A stretch of 64,000 bases of DNA. Source: Helopsaltes ochotensis (Eukaryota; Chordata; Aves; Passeriformes; Locustellidae). Location: positions 62,001 to 126,000 of the forward strand of contig VXBM01000555.1 of assembly GCA_013400155.1 (NCBI GenBank), read 5' to 3'. Below are positions 12,660 to 24,536 of the stretch, one piece after another. A program made the translations under genes and the position numbers. Position 1 is the stretch's first letter; each line of letters opens with the position of its first letter. The notes beneath the pieces were generated by a model. That model did not search any database and was not told where the DNA came from. It was given only the letters and a program-made list of their open reading frames with translations.

Positions 12660-13852
12660 AGCCCATCCTACACAGACATGGATCCTGGGATTCCCAGGGT
12701 AATGAAAAGGTTGTCATTAAACACCTAGTTAATGAAAGGAAGCCAGTTGATGTAATCTTTTTGGATTTCAGTAAATCTTTCTATTCTGTCTCTCTCAGGA
12801 CCCTTCTGGAGACAATGTCCAGTGCACAGCTCGATTAACACATCACGTGGTGGGTGAGCAGCTGGCTCAGGGGTCAGGCACAAAGGGCTACAGTGAATGG
12901 GGTGGCATCAGACTGGTGACCTATACTAGTGGGGTTCCACAGAGCTCCGTCCTCAGCCCTGTGCTCTTCAACATCTTCATTAATAACGTGGACATTTGAA
13001 GAGATACTGAGTAAGTTTGTTAGTGATACTAAAATGGAAGGAGCCATTGACTCTCTGGAAGGCAGAGAGGTCCTGCAGGGGGACCTTGGCAAATCAGAGG
13101 TCTGGGCAATCACCAACTCTGTGAATTTTAACATGGGAAAGTGCTGGATTTTGCACCTGGGATGGGGCAACCCTGGATGCATTTACAGACTGGGAAATGA
13201 GATGCTGGAGAGCAGTGCCATGGAAAGGGACCAGGGAGTTCTTGTCGAAGGGTGAGGGACACTCCCTGTCCTGGGGTGCATGAGGCACCACCAGCCAGGC
13301 AAGAGAGGGGATTGTCCCACTGTGCTCTGCACTGAGGCAGCCTCACCCTGAATACTGGGGACAGTTTTGGGTTATACAGTGTGGAAAAAGATATAAAGCT
13401 GTTGTAGAGTGTCCAAAGGAGACCAAATGAGTCCAAATGAGGAAGAGTCCAGAGGGGAAGCCCTTCAAGAGCAGCTGAGGTTACTTGTTTATATCAGCCA
13501 AGAAGAGATGACACAGCAGAATGCAACTTCCTCATGAGGAGAAGAGGAGGAGCAGGCATGGATCTCTTCTCTGTGGCACCCAGTGACAGAACTAGAGGGT
13601 ATGGCCTGAAGTTGTGTCAGGGGAGGTTTAGGTTGGAAACGAGGAAAAGGTTCTTCACCCAGAGGGTCGTTGAGCACTGGAACAGGTTCTCCAGGGAAGT
13701 GGTCACAGCACCAGCCTGATAGAGCTCAATAAGTGTTTGGACAATGCTTTCAGGCACAGGGTGTGATTCTTCAGGTGTCTTGTGCAGGGCCAGGGGTTGA
13801 ACTCAATCACTGTGGTCGCCTTTCAACTCAGGGTATCCTGGGATCCTTTTAG
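12660..13852 (+). mobile_element. CR1 LINE, decayed 3' part (reverse transcriptase C-terminal half plus 3' UTR)
   Basis: Pieces of a CR1-type ORF2 protein can be read in order on the + strand, with frame changes between them. At 12690-12837 there is an RT block containing VIFLDFSKSFYSVS, a degraded form of the LDFSKAFD motif. At 12929-13255 there is the C-terminal RT block with LSKFVSDTKMEG, where the usual FADD active-site pair reads FVSD, followed by GKCWILHLGWGNPGC. At 13534-13719 the C-terminal end includes GRFRLETRKRFF and VEHWNRFSREVV. The segment to about 13852 matches the CR1 3' end. The element is 5'-truncated, as LINE insertions usually are, and has internal deletions, stops and lost catalytic residues, so it cannot be active. 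Confidence 0.85.
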
Positions 13853-13864
13853 AACTTAAAGGGT

Positions 13865-14120
13865 CATAAATATCCTGTATATCTAATCTAACCTTGCCTT
13901 CTGTTGGTGTGAAGCCATTCCCCCATGTTCTGTCCCTACATGCTCATGTAAAAATTTCCTCCCCCAAATTTTTCTACCCTTTAGGTACTGGAAAGCTGCT
14001 CTAAGGTTTCCCTGGAGCCTTCTCTTCTCCATGCTGAAGAACGTCAGTTCTCTCAATCTTTCTTTATAGGAAAGATATTTCTTCCCTCTCATCAGTTTTG
14101 TGGCACTCCTCTGGATTTGT
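13865..14120 (-). mobile_element. CR1 LINE 3' fragment, minus strand
   Basis: The minus-strand frame at 14092-13883 reads KKYLSYKERLRELTFFSMEK and then LKGRKIWG, which is the conserved C-terminal part of CR1 ORF2. The + strand shows the matching antisense pattern, with wording such as ggagccttctcttctccatg and ctcagttctctcaatcttt-like runs. It abuts the plus-strand CR1 at about 13852-13865, so the two elements meet tail to tail. It is 5'-truncated and degenerate. Confidence 0.8.
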
Positions 14121-14910
14121 GGAAGAAGTCTGTGTCAATGAGTGTGATACTTACTGCTGGCACTACGTTTGTGGGGGTTTCTGTTTGGATCATGGAGAAG
14201 TACCTGGTAATGCAGCAATAGCCTGGTTAGCCAATGTGACTTATATTGAGAATGGATTCAGAGCCCTGGTTCTCCTAAAGGGCAGTTGAAGGACCAGGGA
14301 CTACTGCTCTACAGTATGGAATTTTGATTTTAAGTGGGAAATAAATTTTCAAACCAGAAATGTGTCTCATTCAAAATAGTTGCAAAGTAGGGCTTCCCAT
14401 TAGAGTGCATCTTCGGAGATGATGTGCTTGGTAGTGGAAGTTATCAGGGACAAGACTTTTCACTGCCCTTAAAAAAATCTGAACAAGCCTCTCTCCTTCC
14501 AGTGATCCAAGGGCAGCACATATTCCAGGAGCCGATGGCATCACTGTTCTTAATTTCCCTCTCATTTCCAATTACTTATTTCCCGGCAGTCCAGTGGCAT
14601 CTCTTCTGAGTAGTGCAGCTGACCACACATCCATCCTAATAGAGTAACATAACAAAAGTCTCAGTCAGGGTATAATTGTGCATTTTGGAGATGGAGAACT
14701 TAATGGTACCAATCTACAGCTCTGTATATTCAATTAATGCAAAAGATAAATCAAAGACTTCTGTAGGTTAAGTATTTTTAATGGATGTATATAAATATTA
14801 ATACCTTTTTCATTCAAAGGGATTCACCAAGATTTTTTCCTTTTAAGATTTTTGTTATTTTTGGTTTTAGAGTTTTACATTTGACTTTCCATTTCATTGT
14901 GCAGGGAAGT
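14121..14910. other. Intergenic sequence, nothing recognised
   Basis: AT-rich non-coding DNA between the CR1 pair and the minisatellite. No exon, RNA gene or further repeat was recognised. Confidence 0.55.
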
Positions 14911-15008
14911 AAGATGGCACAAGGACTGTAGTGATGGCACAAGGACTGTAGTGATGGCACAAGGACTGCATTGGTGGCACAAGGCAGTGATGGTACAAGG
15001 ACTATAGC
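14911..15008. repeat. Minisatellite, about five copies of a 20-bp unit
   Basis: The unit gatggcacaaggactgtagt repeats in tandem: two near-identical copies, a third ending gcattg, a shortened copy (gtggcacaaggcagt) and a diverged last copy (gatggtacaaggactatagc). The first copies are nearly identical and the last ones diverge. A length-variable locus is likely. Confidence 0.9.
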
Positions 15009-15629
15009 TGTTGCAGTTCTGATTAACATACAACCTGGTCCTGCAGCCTCACATTGTTATTTCTTAACCCTAGCCTAGATTGTGATCATGATCCTAAACC
15101 TTTCTTTTGGGAGTATCTTTCCCAACTCACATTTTTTTACTGCAATTTGAATCCCTTCAAAACAGACATTAAAAAATCACAACTTTAAAAAAATCTAACC
15201 CATGGGAAGAGTAAAATGACATCATCTTATGACTGGCTCATTACAAACACCATGCACTGCTCACATAATAAAGAACTACATAAATAAATGTAGTTTATGT
15301 TTTTATATAAATACATATAGTAGATAAAGTGTGTAAGCAGGCATAGCAAGCAATGTCAATTCTTGTCAATCCTTGCAAAAAAAAAAAAAAACCAAACAAA
15401 CCAGAGAAACGTACTCATATGCACACAATAGAGCTGTACAGCTCATAAGAAGCTGAATCTGTAAACTCCCTGTCTCTGTCCTGCATAGCCTGCCAGGGAA
15501 GACAAGGCTAAACCTTGAAAAAGCAAGGATCAATTAAAACAAATAAAAATAACCGCCACTCTACCGACGGACTGCAGTCCCTAAACAAAACACAAGGCTG
15601 TGGAAATCTACACTGCCTTTCTTTTCCCG
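15009..15629. other. Intergenic AT-rich sequence
   Basis: Non-coding AT-rich DNA with an A-run near 15378-15392. It leads into the CpG-rich block that follows. No gene was seen. Confidence 0.55.
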
Positions 15630-15990
15630 TGCCCGATGAGAACAGATCGCAGTGCAGGGCGTTGGGGCCGGCCCGGGGCTGGCCCTGGGGACAGCAGCGC
15701 GCTGTCCCCGGCGGCGCGCTCCGGCACGGGCAAGGCTGCCCTGCGCTGCACTACAGCACGGTATCCAGGCTGCCGCAGGGCTGCCAGGCAGGGGTGCGTG
15801 CCAACATCAGACCGCTTCCCCCACAGCCCTAGCTCCTCAGGAGGGCTGACCAGCGGCTCTCGGCTCCATAACTGAGGGCCACAGCACCCCACGGTCCCTG
15901 AAACAGCGCACGAGGAAGCGGTGACCAACCGTGCTGACTGACCCATCCCCGCGCAGGGCAGCACAGATCCATCCCTACCATCGAAATCCT
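15630..15990. promoter_or_regulatory. CpG-rich block 1, possible orphan CpG island
   Basis: GC content and CpG frequency rise abruptly, especially at 15640-15740 and 15890-15970. A 9-bp perfect hairpin (ggggacagc at 15687-15695 with gctgtcccc at 15701-15709) lies inside. Open frames on both strands (up to 140 codons on the minus strand) are a by-product of the GC content, and I recognise no protein. It may be an unmethylated regulatory element or a non-coding-RNA promoter. Neither is proven. Confidence 0.45.
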
Positions 15991-16629
15991 TTAAAGTCAC
16001 ACAACAGGCTATGGCCGGTTGTGCCCGCACTTGTCTGTGCAGACCGCGGGCCTGTCCTCTTCCCCTTCTCCTGACTCATTTCAGCTGCTTTCTGTAAAAA
16101 CATCCCTCATATATCTCCAAGGAAAAGTAAGTCAAATAGTTTTAAGAGGAATGGTGGAAGAAGGTAGCTCGTCTTCACATGAGAACAAGTGGGGACTTCA
16201 GGGCAGCCTTTGTTGTCCCTTCATACTTGATTAATCCATATTTACACTGCTTTGCTTGATTTGAATGGGGCTTGTTGTGATTCATTTCCAATATATTTTC
16301 AGAAATGTAGGCCTGCCAACACGGACAGGAATTACCCAGGCCGTGGTTCCGTTCCAAGTGTTTGTTTACTATTGTTGTAGTAGACAGCTGGTTACATTGT
16401 GATGCTTTTTGCTCTGTGTGTGTTGGTATGAAAGCAGAGCCTGCCTGCTGTGGGTTTCGACAAACACGCCGGTGCAGGCAGCTCGGTGCGCAAGGTGTGA
16501 GCCGCAGGCTGCGTGCCCTGGTAGGAAGCCAGATGGGAATGGGGGAGGACTCTACGTCTAACAAAGGGCACGGGCCCTGCAGAATGGGGATGAGGGGGAA
16601 ATCATCCCGAGACTCTGCAGGAGCCCATG

Positions 16630-17270
16630 GGCACAAAGAGACCTCAGGCTAAACAGCAGCGTTGGAATGCGCGCCACGGCTCCTGCCGTCCTCGTATCGC
16701 TGCAGTACGTTTTAAAACGCTCCAAAAGACGAGAGGTCTGGGAATCCGGTGAGAGGAACTGGCCTGACCGGAGGAATGTGGGATGTGCAGGGAGCCATGC
16801 GGGACACCCATCGGGTCACTGGAGCCGCTCCCTGCGAAGCGGCTGCGGTCCCAGCTGCGACAGTCTCCGCTCACCTGGGATCTTCGAAGCAGGGAGGAGC
16901 CAAAGCGTGCATGTTGAAATTTCCCGAGCAGATGCACTATCAGGCCCAAGGGTGGATGCGAGCCCCTCCGCTGGGGCAGCGTTTGGTCAGATTCGGTGTC
17001 ATTCCCGCGGGGCAGTGTCTGTGTGTGCGTGTGTGCCTGAGAAGTCCCGGGGAAGGCGCACGTAGAAAGGGAGAAGTGCTTTTTGTCCGGTGCCTCAGCG
17101 TTATGCCAGGAGCCGCAGCCCCGCGGTTCGGGAGGATCGGCCGCGCTCACCTGGGGTTTTGCGGAGCGATGCCAGCAGGGAAAACGCCGATCACACCGAT
17201 TCTCTTTCCTGCGGCAATGTGATTCCCGTCTCCCAGGACTTGCGTCCAAAAGACAGCGGCCGGGGTTCAT
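16630..17270 (-). promoter_or_regulatory. CpG-rich block 2, possible orphan promoter with minus-strand splice donors
   Basis: A second and longer CpG-rich block. Two plus-strand ctcacct motifs, at 16870-16876 and 17146-17152, read as CAG|GTGAG on the minus strand, which is an almost ideal splice donor. This would fit a CpG-island promoter and a first non-coding exon of a minus-strand transcript. A 243-codon minus-strand frame (17375-16644) crosses the block but resembles no known family and has no conserved motif, so I do not call it a gene. In humans the upstream neighbour of SLC27A6 is FBN2 on the opposite strand, but I could not read an FBN2-like first exon here. Confidence 0.4.
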
Positions 17271-19520
17271 TGAAGAGAGCTTACTACCATACACTCTCTC
17301 AGTACTAATTAATAAATATTTGCACGTGTAAATTCCTTTTAAATTAGGTAATTTTTTTTTTAAAAAAAAAATCAAAATAAAACTTTAAAAACCCCAAACA
17401 CCAAGAAAAAAAAAAAAAAAGTCCCTCCTCGGAAAGGGAGGGAGGTTGGTGGAAAGACAACTTGAAAAAAAAAAAAATCATCCTAATCAAAACAGACAAA
17501 CAAGAATAAGAAATTCCCACGCAAAAGTGGATATAAGATAAAATCAGTCTTGAAGGTTTCCAGCAGACCACATGTAGGTTCTTTCTGATATTACTTGCAA
17601 CCATGGTTAACTGGGTTTGTAAAAAGCAGACACACTGAAAGTCATTCTTCTTAACCTCTGACTTGACTCTAAAAGAAATGACAAAAAGAACTGGCATTCC
17701 CTGTGGCTCCAAGACAGTATTTTTCACTTGATTTTGGCTGTTTTTCACTTGATTTTGGCCGAGTTAATTTCTTGTTTGCAGAAAGACAGTAGGAATAGGT
17801 TTCTTAGACTATGCAGGGAATTATTTAATTTTTCCATTACTTCTGCTCTGTTATGTTGAGGAGTTCTTGTATTTATTTTGGGTCTTTTGGTTGGTTTGTT
17901 GTTGTTGTTTTCTTGCCCCCCCATACCCCTCCCCACCCTCCCCCCCCTTGTATTTCTGCATAGAAAAGCCTGACTTTATGAAAGTAACATCAAGGAATCA
18001 TTTAAATGGAAAAATCTCAGGAACCTGTATTTGTAATACATTTTAAATAATTAATAGCTTTTAAGTAAACTTTTAATATTTTTGCAAGTTTTAGGTAGTT
18101 ACAAAGTTCATGCTACCTATTCAATTTGAAAGAGTCGGTATGAGTCTTGCTTTGTAATGGTGGAATGCTATTGCCACCTGGCAGCTAGTCGGTGTCTGTG
18201 TGAAATGGCTGGGTCGTCCAAGTGTGCTTTGTATCACAAGTGTTGCCAAATGAGAGTATGAACCGGGAAACTTAATAGCAGACTGAGCTCAGGAGCCAAA
18301 ACCTAAATGATCTGGGAACTGGGGAAATGGGAGTAGCAGTGTGAAGAGGAAATCAGGTATGTTACAGATCAAGAGAGAAAACTGCTAAACCATGGCCTGT
18401 TTCAGCATGAGAAAAAAATAAAATGTTTGCTATGTTGAAAACATTGTAAAAATGGTAACAATGTCTGAGAACATTCTGTTTTGAGCTCTCCCATTAAGGT
18501 AAGCCACATTTTAAATGAGATTTTTTAATATCCACTTCTGCTCCTAGACACCGACTATTGTGTGCAGACCAACTTGCTCATGAACTGGCACTTGAAAAAC
18601 TGCTGTGCAGCAATTGCTTGCACAGCATTATTTTACATTTATCACTGATATGAATTATTTTTGTCTAGGCCACCAGAATCTTAAGTTTGCTGAATATTTT
18701 ACTCCTTTAACTCATAATACTGATTCTGCTTTTAAACTACGTAAATTATTTGATTAATAATGCCTTAGGCATTAATAAAATACAAAACATGCAGCTGGAA
18801 ACATAACCAAAATACTGGAAAAGGACTGCATATGGACTACAGTTTAATGTTTGTTAATTATATGATGTAATATTTAATTATAATATTTTATGTAATGCTC
18901 AATATCAGATTTTTTTGTGGAAAATAAACATTCAATGTAAAAGTACAGTTGTAGCATTTAGTGATCATTATTTTTCTCAACTTGCACCAGAATTAACATG
19001 GATAAACTGTTTGCAAAAAAATCATCAATTCTGGCAAAAAATTTCTTCCTTCACTTACCAGTTGATACATTGCTGAAATAGAGTTCTCATGAAAACTGGG
19101 CTGAAATGACTGTAAGTTCCAGCTTTTTCTGGAATTGAACACCTAGACCCTGTTGAAAGGTGCTATAAAGCCTTGCAGGAGGAAGCACATCAGAGAACAT
19201 TACATACACCTGCTGGATGTACTTTCCTTCACTGCACATATCTGATTCCATTTGAAAATTAAACTGCTCCACACTTACGTGAGGGGAAACCAGTCTGCTC
19301 TATATTCTACTTTGTTTTCCCCTGAATTTGCATGATCTTTTTTCCAGATGGATTAAATAGGTATTATATTAACCTAGTTCTTGCCCCATTTGGAGCTGAT
19401 TTTGCAGAGGCGTTTCATCAGCTATTTCCCTAGGATGAGACTTACCGTCTCTTGGTTTTCAGTCTGTTCTGTCACTATTAGTGCTAATACTGCCACTACT
19501 GTCATAATGTGTTGAAACAC

Positions 19521-19523
<3 letters not shown>
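17271..19523. other. Intergenic AT-rich sequence with homopolymer tracts
   Basis: Contains long T/A runs at about 17350-17480, a two-copy repeat (tttttcacttgattttggc at 17720-17738 and 17741-17759) and C-runs near 17917-17948. The rest is AT-rich DNA without recognisable features. A short inverted pair (agtcggtgtct near 18186 and agacaccgact near 18546) is widely spaced and possibly due to chance. Confidence 0.55.
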
Positions 19524-19574
<51 letters not shown>

Positions 19575-19612
19575 CAACAACTACAACTACTACTACTACT
19601 ACTACTACTACC
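19524..19612. repeat. Compound trinucleotide microsatellite
   Basis: A continuous array of AAT repeats (about 19524-19570) passes into ACA repeats and then ACT repeats (to about 19612). Successive single-base changes of the motif suggest one ancestral AAT array diversified by substitution and slippage. Length polymorphism is expected. Confidence 0.95.
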
Positions 19613-19716
19613 TAGGGTATATTGACATCTCTCATGGGATACAAGGTTTTTGAATTTCAAGTGAGGTTTTAAAAGAGCAATATTTGTTACATAAACAATA
19701 TAAATTTACTAATCTC

Positions 19717-19795
19717 TAGAATCATTGAGTTCAACTCCCTGTTCCTTGCAGGCCTATCTAAACCATATGAATAAGAGCATAATGGAGATGCTTTT
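19717..19795 (-). mobile_element. CR1 LINE 3'-end fragment, minus strand
   Basis: The plus strand reads gaatcattgagttcaactcc followed by ctgttccttgcaggcc, which is the antisense form of a CR1 3' end. It lies about 300 bp from a more 5' CR1 segment in the same orientation (20090-20520). The two may be one insertion split by intervening sequence or internal divergence. Confidence 0.65.
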
Positions 19796-20089
19796 TTAAT
19801 TATTTGTTGCAAATTAATTCAACTAAAACAACCTAATCTACTGAAAGAAATTACTTTGATAAAACTGAGGAAAAACAAAAGCACATTGAAATCTTGTTTC
19901 AGAAGGTGTGTGGACAGTACATGTAATTATGGACCATGCAGGTAAGGAGGTGAGTTTCAGAGCACTCTCAGTACACTCAGTCATTTCAATCACCACAAGG
20001 TGGTAGCATTTCTGAACATTACTCATACTGGCTGCCTTCTCTAGTTCTTCCATGCAAGATTTCTATAAAACAGCATTAGCCTGATTTTT
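19796..20089. other. Sequence between two CR1 segments, with a CTCF-like motif
   Basis: No coding content. The string ccacaaggtggtag at 19993-20006 fits the vertebrate CTCF core consensus at about 12 of 14 positions by eye. This region may be inserted into, or diverged from, the flanking CR1 copy. Confidence 0.4.
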
Positions 20090-20525
20090 AATCACAGATG
20101 GGCCTTGATTATCTCCAAAGAAGGAGACTCAACACCACTCTGAGCAACCTGCACAAGTGTTTGGTCACCCCCAGATAAGAAAAAAAAAGCAGCCAAACAT
20201 CTTCCTCATGTTGTTATTGTTAATATTAACAAATTAATGTTCAGAGGAACCTCCCATGTCTCACTATGTGCCCACTGCCTCTTGTTCTGTCACTGGACAC
20301 TACTGATAATATCACAGCTTTACCTTCTGTACTCACTGCATTCAGGTATTTGTACACAGTGAGGTGATTCCCCTTGAGCTTTTTCTTCTTCAGATTAAAC
20401 AGCCCCAGCTTGTTCAGCTTTGTCTCATAGGAAATAAAGACCCATAAAGATCTTCATGCTGGCCTGAACACTCCCCAGTACCCAAAATACTCTCCATGTG
20501 CTCACAAGTAGATGCAGCATCACAG
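20090..20525 (-). mobile_element. CR1 LINE fragment, minus strand
   Basis: The plus strand shows the antisense CR1 landmarks in order: ggagactcaacaccactctg, cctcatgttgtt, gtgcccactgcctcttgttc, caggtatttgtacacagtga and aacagccccagcttgttcag, ending near ctctccatgtgctcac. It is heavily decayed, with small insertions (for example an AT-rich insert at about 20218-20238). 5'-truncated and inactive. Confidence 0.8.
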
Positions 20526-23500
20526 GTGTGGCATAACAGTGCTGAGGAAAGGGGAAGGAGAACCTCCCTTGGCCTGCTGCAAGACTCCCCCTAATGCAGT
20601 CCAGGACATAATTATTCTCTAATAATAAGGATAATATTAGAGATCACCAGGAAGCCCAGAGAAAAGTCTGGTCACTGATGTGGATTTATTCTCACTATGA
20701 TGATGTATTACAGTACACTGTCACCATTCTTCCTCATCCTTTTCCTCCATATTCAATTCTTTTCCAACATTTACTCTTCAGAAAAAGTTAAAATAAGGAA
20801 GAACACAAGACAACAATTCTTCTCCTGGCTTTACAATTAAAAGCCAGTAGTTTGTTCCTCTGCATATGTGAAGAACAAATTATGTCCCACTTCACCTAAA
20901 AGTGTTTATCCTTAATGCTTTCAAAATGCCTTTAAAAAGACATTACATCTCTTTTGTTTACTGCTCAGTTCAAAATTGTATTTTAATTTCTGGTTTAGGG
21001 AAAAAAAGATTTGTTAATAACTTGCTTTCCATCAATGATGGAGCTATTCAGTATGTTTTTTAAGGCACCAGTACTTTTTTTGCTACCAGTGCAAATGTCT
21101 TGATAAACTAGGGAAGCAGTTAAGATGCCAAGCATGTAAGGAACTAAATGCAATAAGGAAGGAATTGTCTCTACACAAGAGGAAAATAATTAATCAGCAA
21201 CTTTGTGAACAGAAATCTGCACTGGGTAGAGTGACCAAATCCAAGGACATGACTTCCAAAGTCAGCACATACAAACCAAGGCTGTTTATTAGCAGGCTGC
21301 ATAAAGCAGGCTCCCACTGAAGCTACCCTGGGTACGAAGCACAATGGCCAAGATAATTTGACACAAAACCTGGTTGTTTCTGCAAGTCTAAGAGCCTTCA
21401 AAATAGTGTAGAGCATAGAGAGGAATTCAGTTATGTTTGCATTCCTCCATGAAGATACAACCATAAATGCTGACAGGTAATTTTAATTACCTCTAGCAGC
21501 AGCAGCAGATACCACCCACCTAATTAAGCATGGCAGCTGGCTGTGGAAGTGCCAGTCTCTTCCTACTAATGATAAAATTTTCAAACCTGAGTGCTTCGAG
21601 TTGCACCTTTATCAGATGTACAGACAACAATGAAGTAAAGGTCTTCAAAAAGGACTTCATTTGCACACAGGTCTCCCTTCACTCTTCCCTGGGCCTGCAA
21701 AGGCAGAGAATGAATACACACTTTTGTGAGAAACAGAACCTGCTTCAGCATAGAAGTATCTCTGGGTGAAGAGCTCTCAATGCCCAAACAGTGAACCAAA
21801 TTATACTTCCAAGGTCAGGAGAGCTGGGCATTTTGAAACACTTTCATACACCAATAGAAACCCTTGGACTGCTGAGGAGGCTGTGAAATAGATGCTGTTC
21901 AAAGGTGTTTCAAAAAACTTATCTCAGATGTGCCCTAAGTTTCTAGCCACTGTATAGCTTGTTATGCAGTTAGCTGACAATATTTTACTGTAATTCAAAG
22001 AAAGCAGTCATCCAACCATGATCAGCATCCACACGAAACCACATTTCACAGGGCACAGGGATTGTTTGCATATGTTGTTCTCACAAGCTGTATGTATTGG
22101 TGAAATAAATATCAGGTATATACTTTATTTACTTTTGAATTTCTTTTGAAGTGAAGACATACCAGATGACTTCTTTTGGCCTCTCTCCACCTTGTATTTT
22201 GTATTTTTGTTCAAAAACAGGAGGAATTTTATCTCAGGACTTAAAGTAATCTCCTCTGTATGCATCAATTAGGTCTAGGTGACCTGCCAAAATTCAAGAT
22301 ATGTAAGGTTATTGTGGTAAGAATAGAAACAGATTGCAGAGTCGGGTATTTTTCCATACACTTTCTTCTGCTTCACAGTTCAAAGCCTTTAGTCACCTCC
22401 CAGTGTTAATCGTTCTTTCATGGTTTTTCTTTCTCCTTTGGTACTTTCTGTAATGGTATCAGACTTCGGCATCTTGTCTGGTTTTTTTTGCATTGTTTCT
22501 TTCTTGTATCAGCAAACATCCAGTTCAAAATAGTATCAGTAACATCGCTTCATTTGCTGTTTCAAAGTTGATGACTTTGGTTTTGTTTTGGAGCAAGACA
22601 TGCATTCAATTTTGAAAATGGTATTACTTAAGAAGCTTATAAAGAATTCTGTCATGGACTGTAAAAAAGCCTTAAAAAAGCCTTAAACAAATTACAATAG
22701 TTGAAACTTAGTGTTTAAACCAGAATCAAATCACCATTATAGAAATTATTGCCAAATATTAGAATAAGAATTTTTAGTACTGAAAAGCTTTTAAATAAAA
22801 TAAATTAAATAAATAAATAAATTCAGTAACTCATGTCAAGGATGGGTGTGAAGCAACAGTAGCCTATCAAATAAGAAGACTCTTAAATAAATTGAGGGAC
22901 TGAATATTTCATATGCAGACCACAATATTTCTAGCAATAGGAAAAAAGTCCTATAAAAGACAAAAAAAAAATACTTCACACATTAACAATTTCAACAATA
23001 AACAGGGAGGGCACTAGTTTCTCTGTTCAAAGCCTGGAAGCCTTTTAGATGCAAGTATACTGGAACTTCAATCTGCTAATAATGGTGAGATTTTTTGAGA
23101 TCTGAAGAAGTAGGGTGATACTTACATGTTTTCACCATGCCAGGAGCACAGAAATCACCTCTGGAAAGAAGTTCGGAAGTTCTGAATATATGAACTGCAG
23201 CAGTATTTACAGAAGCGTCTATACACACCACAAGCCATTTAGTCTCTCACCTTAATGCTGTCTTGTGTTAAGCAGAAGGACAGAAAGAGATAGCCACAAT
23301 TTGAATGCAAGTGAAGTCTTTGGCAAAGACATGCCTTGCCATTTTTCTCAAGAAAATTCTAAAATTTATACTTCTAAGATTTAGAGCGTGTTCTTGCCAC
23401 TGGTCTCTTTTACCTATATAACACCTCAGTGCTGGTCAGGCTCTGTGGTCTGTCCCACTCAGCACCTACCATCAGTGTTCCTGCCCAAGCTGGTGTCATG

Positions 23501-24536
23501 CACACAGAAGTTCGGCAGCCTCCAGAGAATCCTTGTATTTGGGCTGATGTGCAGCACCACAAATTCATTATTCTACTTTTCCTTGTACATGATTTAGCTT
23601 GCACATGAACCATCACTGCCTATGAATAAATCTGTTCTTTCTTGAGTTGAAAAGCAAGTTAAATATTCAAGATGTTCTCTAGGAGATAAACTCAGAGAAT
23701 ATTACATAAGGGAAGGAAGGCATTAAAAGAAAAACCAGCTCTCCCGCTTATTCCTCTAGAAGGTTCTAGAAGAAGTAGAAGTTTCCTAATATCCAGCCAC
23801 AAATATCTGGAGTCTTGACAGCTAAGCAGCACCTGAAAGCCTTGCACACCCAGAAACCTGAGAAGTTTTTAACCAGTGGAGATATTAGGCACTGCAGGAC
23901 CTCCTAGCCTCAAACTTGCCAGAAAACAGCCTAACATTAAAAAAATTCAAGGACAACTAGGGGGTTGCATGGCATTCTAATCCCCATTTTATGGGCTGAT
24001 TTCAAAACATTCTAACAGTTTTATGTGGCACTGCTAATTTTATCTGGCATTGCCAGTTTTCCCTCAGGCCTAAAACCAATTGTTATTCTGTTTTCTTTGT
24101 TTGGACTAGATTAACTGTAAAATTTTTACACATGTCAAAAAAGTTTGACTTCTTCCAAAGCTTTCTACAATTATAATTTTAATTAAAAGAACAGTTACAG
24201 AAATCAAGCAAGAATTCTGTTACTGTTGGCATATTATACAGAATGTGCTATTTTAAGTCAAAAGGAACACAAATAGAGGTGGTTTCAAAAGCTTTAAAGA
24301 AAAATTGTCTCTTAGAATCAACAAAATATAATTATATTGAGAAGAAAAAACCTAAAACATTCCTTTGCATCTTGTTAAAAGAAAAATTATGTGCTGTTTT
24401 GAGGAGTACCTACAAGGCACATTTTACCACCTGCATCGTGATTAAGCTTTGACAAACAAGGGAAACTGCTGGGAATATATTAGTGTTTTTACGTGCGGCA
24501 GAGAGGAATAGGGGTGAGCAAATATCAGTCCAGGTA

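Noticed and set aside
12611..13255. A functional reverse-transcriptase gene
   Set aside because: The frame breaks several times, the active-site Asp pair is altered (FVSD) and the 5' part is missing. It is a dead CR1 copy.
15608..16030. 140-codon minus-strand frame and overlapping plus-strand frames
   Set aside because: These are by-products of GC-rich composition. The frames overlap on both strands and none resembles a known protein or has splice-bounded exons.
16630..17300. First exon of FBN2 (the human upstream neighbour, opposite strand)
   Set aside because: The location and strand would be attractive, but no signal peptide or fibrillin-like cysteine pattern can be read in any minus-strand frame here.
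16644..17375. 243-codon open frame on the minus strand
   Set aside because: It lies in a CpG-rich block where stops are rare. It begins with a poly-K/F stretch derived from A/T runs, shows no domain or motif, and other frames in the same block are open too.
19524..19612. CRISPR-like regular array
   Set aside because: It is a simple trinucleotide microsatellite without spacers, in a vertebrate genome.
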